Below are positions 1-8,868 of a DNA stretch of 64,000 nt, one piece after another. Source of the stretch: Hirudinaria manillensis (lineage: Eukaryota; Annelida; Clitellata; Hirudinida; Hirudinidae); contig CM067534.1 of the NCBI GenBank assembly GCA_034509925.1, forward strand, positions 5,324,501 to 5,388,500, written 5' to 3'. Both the position numbers and the translations under genes were made by a program. A model generated the notes under the pieces. It ran no database searches, was not told the DNA's origin, and saw nothing but the letters and a program-made list of their open reading frames with translations. Numbering within the stretch: the stretch's first letter is position 1; every line of letters starts with the position of its first letter.

Positions 1-43
1 GAGCACGGCTAGGCTTTACCGGACAATGACACGACAACGTTAG
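1..43 (+). CDS. Tgs1: TGS1-like gene, 3' end only (copy 0)
   Basis: The window opens inside this copy. Bases 2-43 encode the last 13 residues (STARLYRTMTRQR) and the TAG stop, identical to the end of every other copy. The rest lies to the left of the window, showing that the array is not complete here. Confidence 0.93.
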   Translation, partial: STARLYRTMTRQR

Positions 44-592
44 AGCGAGATACCAGCCTTCTTCCCTTCGCCATGATTTTAGCCAGGAGAGATATTTTAC
101 GCGATGAAAATTTTTATTATTCGAGAAAGATGTTAATAAAATTTAAATATACCAAAAAAAAAACAAAAGCCTTAATTAATAACATTCTTGCGCGATAAAT
201 GGGATATTAAATTTTGTTTTAATCGAGAAACATTTTAATTTTAATCAAATTTATATATAAAAAATTAAAAAAAATAAAAACTTTTATTAATAACTTACTT
301 GAGCGATAAATGGGATATTAAATTTTTTTAAATCGAGAAACATTTTAATTTTAATCAAATTTATATATAAAAATTTTAAAAAAATAAAAACCTTTATTAA
401 CATTTTAATTTTAATCAAATTTATATATAAAAAATTTTAAAAAAATAAAAACCTTTATTAATAACTTACTTGAGCGATAAATGGGATATTAAATTTTTTA
501 AATCGAGAAACATTTTAATTTTAATCAAATTTATATATAAAAAATTAAAAAAAAAACAACCCCTTATTCTTAACTTACTCGCGCGATAAATA
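44..592 (+). repeat. Spacer 0: 3'UTR plus AT-rich subrepeats
   Basis: The conserved 3'UTR has AATAAA at 135-140, followed about 15 bp later by an A-run. Three full subrepeats carry the core GATAAATGGGATATTAAA. A fourth, near 391-450, has lost its core: the sequence jumps from CTTTATTAA straight to CATTTTAATT. The last block (CTTACTCGCGCGATAAATAGG) leads into the promoter. No coding potential. Confidence 0.9.
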
Positions 593-704
593 GGCGGGAA
601 GCTAAGCCTCGGGCTAGTAGCTAGCACGCATGCGCTGCCCGCGTGCTCGTTGCTGAGGCGCCGATACCTATAAATTAAGGAGAACGGGTAGACTACGGCA
701 TTTC
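593..704 (+). promoter_or_regulatory. Promoter block of copy 1
   Basis: A GC-rich island of about 110 bp in AT-rich surroundings. In order it holds GGCGGGAAGC, the repeated GCTAG motif (GCTAGTAGCTAGC), an inverted repeat GCACGC/GCGTGC, and the TATA box TATAAATTA at 669-677. Transcription would start about 30 bp downstream, near GGCATTTC (698-705), giving a 5'UTR of roughly 90 bp. Copy 1 differs from the others by GCATGC inside the inverted repeat and by AAATAGGC at its left end. The TATA box is seen; start-site placement is inferred from spacing. Confidence 0.72.
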
Positions 705-788
705 TTGGCCGACGAGTCTAGCGTTCACATCTCCTCCGCGCTTGATCGAGTTTACGTTTCGCGAAAACCAATCATTTGTCACGACAAT

Positions 789-2096
789 ATGTCCCATTCA
801 ATTAACGACACTTGGCAGAGACTTGCCGAATTGGACGTGAGTCGAGAAGAGTCGAGGTATCGCTGTAAAATATTGCTGACCAGGGCGAACATCGACGACT
901 CGCATCTGATGAAAAACTACCAGAGGTACTCGGACGAAATGGTTTCGAGCGACGAGGAATTCTCCGTCGGGGACAAAGATAGCATGGAAGTGGTGCACGA
1001 GATGGGTTTCAAATTCGAGTCTGAAATGGACGTCGGAGAGAAGAAAATCTCTCGTGTCGGCGTAATAATCAACTCGAGGCACGGTGCTTCGCTGCGGATG
1101 CGCATCAAGCGTAAGAAGTTTGAAGAATTTTCGAGCGAGAACAAAAAATTCTGGATCAACAGGCACAGGCTCTTCTCAAAGTTTGATAGCGGAATCAAGC
1201 TCGATCAAGAGAGTTGGTTCTCTGTCACTCCCGAGCTGTTGGCAAAGCACATCGCCTCGAGATTGAAATGCCGCACGATTATCGACGCTTTTTGCGGAGC
1301 TGGCGGAAATGCCATTCAATTCGCTATGGTCTGCGATAGAGTCATAGCAATTGACATCGACCCGAGAAAAATCAGAATGGCCAGGCACAACGCCAGGATA
1401 TACGGTGTGGAGGACAAGATTACCTTTATAAACAAAAACTTTTTCGACTTCGTCTCCGACTCGAGGTCGAGAGCGGATGTCGTTTTTCTTAGTCCCCCTT
1501 GGGGAGGTCCCTCGTACAGAAACAAGGAGACATTTAGTCTCAAGGACGTGACGCCGGACATGGATAAAATAATGGCCAAGGCGAAATCCTTATCGGACAA
1601 CATTGCCGCCTTTCTTCCTCGCAATACGGCCGTCGAAGAGCTAATGAAATTTTCCGAGAGGAGGGTTTTCGAAGTAGAGCAGAATGTTATGTGCGACCGT
1701 TTGAAAACGATCACCGTTTATTACGGAAATCTGGTCGATGCCACTTCCGATCCCATTGCCAAGAAGTTTGATTCGCCTAAACCTCCGATGCGATTCGTAG
1801 AGCCAATCGAACAATCCTGGAGGAGAGAGAGCAAAGACGAGGTGCCTCTTTGGAACGATGGGCAGAGCCTCGAAGAGAAGCTCACGTGCAAGCCTCGTGC
1901 TTACAGGAACTTTAATAGCCGAGCGACAAGATGGGAATCACCCAAAGGCAGCCTCGAAACATGGGGTTCGCCGAAAAGAAGTCAATATTTCGAAGACGCA
2001 ACACTCGAAGAAAAGTTGTCCGCTCCGGCTACGCAATTCAAAAATTTTCAATCGAGCACGGCTAGGCTTTACCGGACAATGACACGACAACGTTAG
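789..2096 (+). CDS. Tgs1: TGS1-like RNA cap methyltransferase, copy 1 (D217N)
   Basis: The 435-residue protein matches the reference copy (copy 2) except for D217N (AAC at 1437-1439). Residue 217 is the acidic position of motif III (FINKDF), which in class I methyltransferases commonly contacts the adenine of S-adenosylmethionine, so this copy may bind cofactor less well. I know of no data for this particular change. All other catalytic motifs, including SPPWGGP, are intact. The next ATG is 1994 bp away. Confidence 0.93.
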   Translation: MSHSINDTWQRLAELDVSREESRYRCKILLTRANIDDSHLMKNYQRYSDEMVSSDEEFSVGDKDSMEVVHEMGFKFESEMDVGEKKISRVGVIINSRHGASLRMRIKRKKFEEFSSENKKFWINRHRLFSKFDSGIKLDQESWFSVTPELLAKHIASRLKCRTIIDAFCGAGGNAIQFAMVCDRVIAIDIDPRKIRMARHNARIYGVEDKITFINKNFFDFVSDSRSRADVVFLSPPWGGPSYRNKETFSLKDVTPDMDKIMAKAKSLSDNIAAFLPRNTAVEELMKFSERRVFEVEQNVMCDRLKTITVYYGNLVDATSDPIAKKFDSPKPPMRFVEPIEQSWRRESKDEVPLWNDGQSLEEKLTCKPRAYRNFNSRATRWESPKGSLETWGSPKRSQYFEDATLEEKLSAPATQFKNFQSSTARLYRTMTRQR

Positions 2097-2586
2097 AGCG
2101 AGATACCAGCCTTCTTCCCTTCGCCATGATTTTAGCAAGGAGAGATATTTTACGCGATGAAAATTTTTATTATTCGAGAAAGATGTTAATAAAATTTAAA
2201 TATACCAAAAAAAAAACAAAAGCCTTAATTAATAACATTCTTGCGCGATAAATGGGATATTAAATTTTGTTTTAATCGAGAAACATTTTAATTTTAATCA
2301 AATTTATATATAAAAAATTTAAAAAAAATAAAAACCTTTATTAATAACTTACTTGAGCGATAAATGGGATATTAAATTTTTTTAAATCGAGAAACATTTT
2401 AATTTTAATCAAATTTATATATAAAAAATTAAAAAAAAATAAAAACCTTTATTAATAACTTACTTGAGCGATAAATGGGATATTAAATTTTTTTAAATCG
2501 AGAAACATTTTAATTTTAATCAAATTTATATATAAATAATTAAAAAAAAACAAGCCCTTATTCTTAACTTACTCGCGCGATAAATG
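2097..2586 (+). repeat. Spacer 1: 3'UTR plus 3 subrepeats
   Basis: AATAAA lies at 2188-2193. The first subrepeat is the gene-proximal class A (ACATTCTTGCGCGATAAATG core, then ATTTTGTTTTAATCG). The next two are class B (ACTTACTTGAGCGATAAATG core, then ATTTTTTTAAATCG). Confidence 0.9.
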
Positions 2587-2698
2587 GGCGGGAAGCTAAG
2601 CCTCGGGCTAGTAGCTAGCACGCACGTGCTGCCCGCGTGCTCGTTGCTGAGGCGCCGATACCTATAAATTAAGGAGAACGGGTAGACTACGGCATTTC
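2587..2698 (+). promoter_or_regulatory. Promoter block of copy 2
   Basis: TATAAATTA lies at 2663-2671, 120 bp before the ATG. A palindromic E-box CACGTG is present at 2623-2628 where most copies have CACGCG. Only copies 2, 3 and 6 share it. Confidence 0.72.
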
Positions 2699-2782
2699 TT
2701 GGCCGACGAGTCTAGCGTTCACATCTCCTCCGCGCTTGATCGAGTTTACGTTTCGCGAAAACCAATCATTTGTCACGACAAT

Positions 2783-4090
2783 ATGTCCCATTCAATTAAC
2801 GACACTTGGCAGAGACTTGCCGAATTGGACGTGAGTCGAGAAGAGTCGAGGTATCGCTGTAAAATATTGCTGACCAGGGCGAACATCGACGACTCGCATC
2901 TGATGAAAAACTACCAGAGGTACTCGGACGAAATGGTTTCGAGCGACGAGGAATTCTCCGTCGGGGACAAAGATAGCATGGAAGTGGTGCACGAGATGGG
3001 TTTCAAATTCGAGTCTGAAATGGACGTCGGAGAGAAGAAAATCTCTCGTGTCGGCGTAATAATCAACTCGAGGCACGGTGCTTCGCTGCGGATGCGCATC
3101 AAGCGTAAGAAGTTTGAAGAATTTTCGAGCGAGAACAAAAAATTCTGGATCAACAGGCACAGGCTCTTCTCAAAGTTTGATAGCGGAATCAAGCTCGATC
3201 AAGAGAGTTGGTTCTCTGTCACTCCCGAGCTGTTGGCAAAGCACATCGCCTCGAGATTGAAATGCCGCACGATTATCGACGCTTTTTGCGGAGCTGGCGG
3301 AAATGCCATTCAATTCGCTATGGTCTGCGATAGAGTCATAGCAATTGACATCGACCCGAGAAAAATCAGAATGGCCAGGCACAACGCCAGGATATACGGT
3401 GTGGAGGACAAGATTACCTTTATAAACAAAGACTTTTTCGACTTCGTCTCCGACTCGAGGTCGAGAGCGGATGTCGTTTTTCTTAGTCCCCCTTGGGGAG
3501 GTCCCTCGTACAGAAACAAGGAGACATTTAGTCTCAAGGACGTGACGCCGGACATGGATAAAATAATGGCCAAGGCGAAATCCTTATCGGACAACATTGC
3601 CGCCTTTCTTCCTCGCAATACGGCCGTCGAAGAGCTAATGAAATTTTCCGAGAGGAGGGTTTTCGAAGTAGAGCAGAATGTTATGTGCGACCGTTTGAAA
3701 ACGATCACCGTTTATTACGGAAATCTGGTCGATGCCACTTCCGATCCCATTGCCAAGAAGTTTGATTCGCCTAAACCTCCGATGCGATTCGTAGAGCCAA
3801 TCGAACAATCCTGGAGGAGAGAGAGCAAAGACGAGGTGCCTCTTTGGAACGATGGGCAGAGCCTCGAAGAGAAGCTCACGTGCAAGCCTCGTGCTTACAG
3901 GAACTTTAATAGCCGAGCGACAAGATGGGAATCACCCAAAGGCAGCCTCGAAACATGGGGTTCGCCGAAAAGAAGTCAATATTTCGAAGACGCAACACTC
4001 GAAGAAAAGTTGTCCGCTCCGGCTACGCAATTCAAAAATTTTCAATCGAGCACGGCTAGGCTTTACCGGACAATGACACGACAACGTTAG
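2783..4090 (+). CDS. Tgs1: TGS1-like RNA cap methyltransferase, copy 2 (reference)
   Basis: TGS1 adds two methyl groups from S-adenosylmethionine to N2 of m7G caps of snRNA, snoRNA and telomerase RNA in the nucleus. In this 435-residue protein: acidic N-terminus (about 49-72), basic RMRIKRKK (103-110, possible NLS), [19 protein letters not shown] (121-139), WFSVTP (143-148), motif [10 protein letters not shown] (166-174), AIDIDP (187-192), motif III FINKDF (213-218), catalytic SPPWGGP (235-241; its Trp stacks on m7G in the human enzyme), FLPRN (275-279), LKTITVYYG (305-313). The C-terminus has two LEEKL...NF repeats (357-381, 403-426). The ATG is chosen because it has A at -3, lies downstream of the TATA box, and copy 3 breaks the frame upstream of it. 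It is intronless and much shorter than human TGS1. Family assignment is firm; activity is inferred. Confidence 0.95.
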   Translation: MSHSINDTWQRLAELDVSREESRYRCKILLTRANIDDSHLMKNYQRYSDEMVSSDEEFSVGDKDSMEVVHEMGFKFESEMDVGEKKISRVGVIINSRHGASLRMRIKRKKFEEFSSENKKFWINRHRLFSKFDSGIKLDQESWFSVTPELLAKHIASRLKCRTIIDAFCGAGGNAIQFAMVCDRVIAIDIDPRKIRMARHNARIYGVEDKITFINKDFFDFVSDSRSRADVVFLSPPWGGPSYRNKETFSLKDVTPDMDKIMAKAKSLSDNIAAFLPRNTAVEELMKFSERRVFEVEQNVMCDRLKTITVYYGNLVDATSDPIAKKFDSPKPPMRFVEPIEQSWRRESKDEVPLWNDGQSLEEKLTCKPRAYRNFNSRATRWESPKGSLETWGSPKRSQYFEDATLEEKLSAPATQFKNFQSSTARLYRTMTRQR

Positions 4091-4689
4091 AGCGAGATAC
4101 CAGCCTTCTTCCCTTCGCCATGATTTTAGCCAAGAGAGATATTTTACGCGATGAAAATTTTTATTATTCGAGAAAGATGTTAAAAAAATTTAAATTTACC
4201 AAAAAAAAAAAAAGCCTTAATTAATAACATTCTTGCGCGATATATGGGATATTAAATTTTGTTTTAATCGAGAAACATTTTAATTTTAATCAAATTTATA
4301 TATAAAAAATTTAAAAAAAATAAAAACCTTTATTAATAACTTACTTGAGCGATAAATGGGATATTAAATTTTTTTAAATCGAGAAACATTTTAATTTTAA
4401 TCAAATTTATATATAAAAAATTAAAAAAAAATAAAAACCTTTATTAATAACTTACTTGAGCGATAAATGGGATATTAAATTTTTTTAAATCGAGAAACAT
4501 TTTAATTTTAATCAAATTTATATATAAAAAATAAAAAAAAAATAAAAACCTTTATTAATAACTTACTTGAGCGATAAATGGGATATTAAATTTTTTTAAA
4601 TCGAGAAACATTTTAATTTTAATCAAATTTATATATAAATAATTAAAAAAAAACAAGCCCTTATTCTTAACTTACTCGCGCGATAAATG
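4091..4689 (+). repeat. Spacer 2: 3'UTR (AATAAA lost) plus 4 subrepeats
   Basis: The usual AATAAA is changed to an A-run (GTTAAAAAAATTT, near 4181-4192), and the 3'UTR reads AGCCAAGAG instead of AGCCAGGAG. Both changes recur in spacer 4. The first subrepeat core reads GATATATGGG. AATAAA-like strings still occur in the A-rich subrepeats (for example AAAATAAAAACC) and could serve as backup signals. Confidence 0.88.
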
Positions 4690-4801
4690 GGCGGGAAGCT
4701 AAGCCTCGGGCTAGTAGCTAGCACGCACGTGCTGCCCGCGTGCTCGTTGCTGAGGCGCCGATACCTATAAATTAAGGAGAACGGGTAGACTACGGCATTT
4801 C
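4690..4801 (+). promoter_or_regulatory. Promoter block of copy 3
   Basis: TATAAATTA lies at 4766-4774, 119 bp before the ATG because one T is missing from the 5'UTR. The E-box CACGTG is at 4726-4731. Confidence 0.72.
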
Positions 4802-4884
4802 TTGGCCGACGAGTCTAGCGTTCACATCTCCTCCGCGCTTGATCGAGTTTACGTTTCGCGAAAACCAATCATTGTCACGACAAT

Positions 4885-6192
4885 ATGTCCCATTCAATTA
4901 ACGACACTTGGCAGAGACTTGCCCAATTGGACGTGAGTCGAGAAGAGTCGAGGTATCGCTGTAAAATATTGCTGACCAGGGCGAACATCGACGACTCGCA
5001 TCTGATGAAAAACTACCAGAGGTACTCGGACGAAATGGTTTCGAGCGACGAGGAATTCTCCGTCGGGGACAAAGATAGCATGGAAGTGGTGCACGAGATG
5101 GGTTTCAAATTCGAGTCTGAAATGGACGTCGGAGAGAAGAAAATCTCTCGTGTCGGCGTAATAATCAACTCGAGGCACGGTGCTTCGCTGCGGATGCGCA
5201 TCAAGCGTAAGAAGTTTGAAGAATTTTCGAGCGAGAACAAAAAATTCTGGATCAACAGGCACAGGCTCTTCTCAAAGTTTGATAGCGGAATCAAGCTCGA
5301 TCAAGAGAGTTGGTTCTCTGTCACTCCCGAGCTGTTGGCAAAGCACATCGCCTCGAGATTGAAATGCCGCACGATTATCGACGCTTTTTGCGGAGCTGGC
5401 GGAAATGCCATTCAATTCGCTATGGTCTGCGATAGAGTCATAGCAATTGACATCGACCCGAGAAAAATCAGAATGGCCAGGCACAACGCCAGGATATACG
5501 GTGTGGAGGACAAGATTACCTTTATAAACAAAGACTTTTTCGACTTCGTCTCCGACTCGAGGTCGAGAGCGGATGTCGTTTTTCTTAGTCCCCCTTGGGG
5601 AGGTCCCTCGTACAGAAACAAGGAGACATTTAGTCTCAAGGACGTGACGCCGGACATGGATAAAATAATGGCCAAGGCGAAATCCTTATCGGACAACATT
5701 GCCGCCTTTCTTCCTCGCAATACGGCCGTCGAAGAGCTAATGAAATTTTCCGAGAGGAGGGTTTTCGAAGTAGAGCAGAATGTTATGTGCGACCGTTTGA
5801 AAACGATCACCGTTTATTACGGAAATCTGGTCGATGCCACTTCCGATCCCATTGCCAAGAAGTTTGATTCGCCTAAACCTCCGATGCGATTCGTAGAGCC
5901 AATCGAACAATCCTGGAGGAGAGAGAGCAAAGACGAGGTGCCTCTTTGGAACGATGGGCAGAGCCTCGAAGAGAAGCTCACGTGCAAGCCTCGTGCTTAC
6001 AGGAACTTTAATAGCCGAGCGACAAGATGGGAATCACCCAAAGGCAGCCTCGAAACATGGGGTTCGCCGAAAAGAAGTCAATATTTCGAAGACGCAACAC
6101 TCGAAGAAAAGTTGTCCGCTCCGGCTACGCAATTCAAAAATTTTCAATCGAGCACGGCTAGGCTTTACCGGACAATGACACGACAACGTTAG
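4885..6192 (+). CDS. Tgs1: TGS1-like RNA cap methyltransferase, copy 3 (E14Q)
   Basis: 435 residues, identical to copy 2 except E14Q (CAA at 4924-4926), in the poorly conserved N-terminus, so likely neutral. One T is deleted just upstream (ATCATTGTC instead of ATCATTTGTC), which closes the in-frame extension seen upstream of the ATG in other copies. This indel is tolerated only if translation starts at this ATG, supporting the start chosen for the whole array. Confidence 0.94.
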   Translation: MSHSINDTWQRLAQLDVSREESRYRCKILLTRANIDDSHLMKNYQRYSDEMVSSDEEFSVGDKDSMEVVHEMGFKFESEMDVGEKKISRVGVIINSRHGASLRMRIKRKKFEEFSSENKKFWINRHRLFSKFDSGIKLDQESWFSVTPELLAKHIASRLKCRTIIDAFCGAGGNAIQFAMVCDRVIAIDIDPRKIRMARHNARIYGVEDKITFINKDFFDFVSDSRSRADVVFLSPPWGGPSYRNKETFSLKDVTPDMDKIMAKAKSLSDNIAAFLPRNTAVEELMKFSERRVFEVEQNVMCDRLKTITVYYGNLVDATSDPIAKKFDSPKPPMRFVEPIEQSWRRESKDEVPLWNDGQSLEEKLTCKPRAYRNFNSRATRWESPKGSLETWGSPKRSQYFEDATLEEKLSAPATQFKNFQSSTARLYRTMTRQR

Positions 6193-6681
6193 AGCGAGAT
6201 ACCAGCCTTCTTCCCTTCGCCATGATTTTAGCCAGGAGAGATATTTTACGCGATGAAAATTTTTATTATTCGAGAAAGATGTTAATAAAATTTAAATATA
6301 CCAAAAAAAAACAAAAGCCTTAATTAATAACATTCTTGCGCGATAAATGGGATATTAAATTTTGTTTTAATCGAGAAACATTTTAATTTTAATCAAATTT
6401 ATATATAAAAAATTTAAAAAAAATAAAAACCTTTATTAATAACTTACTTGAGCGATAAATGGGATATTAAATTTTTTTAAATCGAGAAACATTTTAATTT
6501 TAATCAAATTTATATATAAAAAATTAAAAAGAAATAAAAACCTTTATTAATAACTTACTTGAGCGATAAATGGGATATTAAATTTTTTTAAATCGAGAAA
6601 CATTTTAATTTTAATCAAATTTATATATAAATAATTAAAAAAAAACAAGCCCTTATTCTTAATTTACTCGCGCGATAAATG
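6193..6681 (+). repeat. Spacer 3: 3'UTR plus 3 subrepeats
   Basis: AATAAA lies at 6284-6289. One class A subrepeat is followed by two class B. The promoter-proximal segment has TTAATTTACTCGCG in place of TTAACTTACTCGCG. Confidence 0.9.
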
Positions 6682-6793
6682 GGCGGGAAGCTAAGCCTCG
6701 GGCTAGTAGCTAGCACGCACGCGCTGCCCGCGTGCTCGTTGCTGAGGCGCCGATACCTATAAATTAAGGAGAACGGGTAGACTACGGCATTTC
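6682..6793 (+). promoter_or_regulatory. Promoter block of copy 4
   Basis: TATAAATTA lies at 6758-6766. The inverted-repeat region has the common CACGCG form, with no E-box. Confidence 0.72.
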
Positions 6794-6877
6794 TTGGCCG
6801 ACGAGTCTAGCGTTCACATCTCCTCCGCGCTTGATCGAGTTTACGTTTCGCGAAAACCAATCATTTGTCACGACAAT

Positions 6878-8185
6878 ATGTCCCATTCAATTAACGACAC
6901 TTGGCAGAGACTTGCCGAATTGGACGTGAGTCGAGAAGAGTCGAGGTATCGCTGTAAAATATTGCTGACCAGGGCGAACATCGACGACTCGCATCTGATG
7001 AAAAACTACCAGAGGTACTCGGACGAAATGGTTTCGAGCGACGAGGAATTCTCCGTCGGGGACAAAGATAGCATGGAAGTGGTGCACGAGATGGGTTTCA
7101 AATTCGAGTCTGAAATGGACGTCGGAGAGAAGAAAATCTCTCGTGTCGGCGTAATAATCAACTCGAGGCACGGTGCTTCGCTGCGGATGCGCATCAAGCG
7201 TAAGAAGTTTGAAGAATTTTCGAGCGAGAACAAAAAATTCTGGATCAACAGGCACAGGCTCTTCTCAAAGTTTGATAGCGGAATCAAGCTCGATCAAGAG
7301 AGTTGGTTCTCTGTCACTCCCGAGCTGTTGGCAAAGCACATCGCCTCGAGATTGAAATGCCGCACGATTATCGACGCTTTTTGCGGAGCTGGCGGAAATG
7401 CCATTCAATTCGCTATGGTCTGCGATAGAGTCATAGCAATTGACATCGACCCGAGAAAAATCAGAATGGCCAGGCACAACGCCAGGATATACGGTGTGGA
7501 GGACAAGATTACCTTTATAAACAAAGACTTTTTCGACTTCGTCTCCGACTCGAGGTCGAGAGCGGATGTCGTTTTTCTTAGTCCCCCTTGGGGAGGTCCC
7601 TCGTACAGAAACAAGGAGACATTTAGTCTCAAGGACGTGACGCCGGACATGGATAAAATAATGGCCAAGGCGAAATCCTTATCGGACAACATTGCCGCCT
7701 TTCTTCCTCGCAATACGGCCGTCGAAGAGCTAATGAAATTTTCCGAGAGGAGGGTTTTCGAAGTAGAGCAGAATGTTATGTGCGACCGTTTGAAAACGAT
7801 CACCGTTTATTACGGAAATCTGGTCGATGCCACTTCCGATCCCATTGCCAAGAAGTTTGATTCGCCTAAACCTCCGATGCGATTCGTAGAGCCAATCGAA
7901 CAATCCTGGAGGAGAGAGAGCAAAGACGAGGTGCCTCTTTGGAACGATGGGCAGAGCCTCGAAGAGAAGCTCACGTGCAAGCCTCGTGCTTACAGGAACT
8001 TTAATAGCCGAGCGACAAGATGGGAATCACCCAAAGGCAGCCTCGAAACATGGGGTTCGCCGAAAAGAAGTCAATATTTCGAAGACGCAACACTCGAAGA
8101 AAAGTTGTCCGCTCCGGCTACGCAATTCAAAAATTTTCAATCGAGCACGGCTAGGCTTTACCGGACAATGACACGACAACGTTAG
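6878..8185 (+). CDS. Tgs1: TGS1-like RNA cap methyltransferase, copy 4
   Basis: Same 435-residue protein as copy 2, with no amino-acid difference. The next ATG is 1991 bp away. Confidence 0.94.
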   Translation: MSHSINDTWQRLAELDVSREESRYRCKILLTRANIDDSHLMKNYQRYSDEMVSSDEEFSVGDKDSMEVVHEMGFKFESEMDVGEKKISRVGVIINSRHGASLRMRIKRKKFEEFSSENKKFWINRHRLFSKFDSGIKLDQESWFSVTPELLAKHIASRLKCRTIIDAFCGAGGNAIQFAMVCDRVIAIDIDPRKIRMARHNARIYGVEDKITFINKDFFDFVSDSRSRADVVFLSPPWGGPSYRNKETFSLKDVTPDMDKIMAKAKSLSDNIAAFLPRNTAVEELMKFSERRVFEVEQNVMCDRLKTITVYYGNLVDATSDPIAKKFDSPKPPMRFVEPIEQSWRRESKDEVPLWNDGQSLEEKLTCKPRAYRNFNSRATRWESPKGSLETWGSPKRSQYFEDATLEEKLSAPATQFKNFQSSTARLYRTMTRQR

Positions 8186-8672
8186 AGCGAGATACCAGCC
8201 TTCTTCCCTTCGCCATGATTTTAGCCAAGAGAGATATTTTACGCGATGAAAATTTTTATTATTCGAGAAAGATGTTAAAAAAATTTAAATATACCAAAAA
8301 AAAAAGCCTTAATTAATAACATTCTTGCGCGATAAATGGGATATTAAATTTTGTTTTAATCGAGAAACATTTTAATTTTAATCAAATTTATATATAAAAA
8401 ATTTAAAAAAAATAAAAACCTTTATTAATAACTTACTTGAGCGATAAATGGGATATTAAATTTTTTTAAATCGAGAAACATTTTAATTTTAATCAAATTT
8501 ATATATAAAAAATTTAAAAAAAATAAAAACCTTTATTAATAACTTACTTGAGCGATAAATGGGATATTAAATTTTTTTAAATCGAGAAACATTTTAATTT
8601 TAATCAAATTTATATATAAATAATTATAAAAAAAAACAAGCCCTTATTCTTAACTTACTCGCGCGATAAATG
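8186..8672 (+). repeat. Spacer 4: 3'UTR (AATAAA lost) plus 3 subrepeats
   Basis: Shares with spacer 2 both the loss of AATAAA (GTTAAAAAAATTT near 8275-8287) and the AGCCAAGAG variant. Units 2 and 4 therefore have a common recent ancestor although unit 3 lies between them. Confidence 0.88.
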
Positions 8673-8784
8673 GGCGGGAAGCTAAGCCTCGGGCTAGTAG
8701 CTAGCACGCACGCGCTGCCCGCGTGCTCGTTGCTGAGGCGCCGATACCTATAAATTAAGGAGAACGGGTAGACTACGGCATTTC
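8673..8784 (+). promoter_or_regulatory. Promoter block of copy 5
   Basis: TATAAATTA lies at 8749-8757. Common CACGCG form. Confidence 0.72.
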
Positions 8785-8868
8785 TTGGCCGACGAGTCTA
8801 GCGTTCACATCTCCTCCGCGCTTGATCGAGTTTACGTTTCGCGAAAACCAATCATTTGTCACGACAAT

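Noticed and set aside
705..788. TTG start giving a 463-residue protein
   Set aside because: TTG is not an expected eukaryotic start. The ATG 84 bp downstream has A at -3, and copy 3 tolerates a frameshift in the extension.
798..1714. Minus-strand open frames of 122, 93, 70 and 132 codons repeated in every unit
   Set aside because: They lie entirely opposite the TGS1-like reading frame and recur only because the coding sequence is homogenised. They have no recognisable domain.
2783..4090. Bacterial restriction-modification or rRNA methyltransferase
   Set aside because: The ordered set FW-x-[23 protein letters not shown] and LKTITVYYG is specific for TGS1, and the surroundings are eukaryotic.
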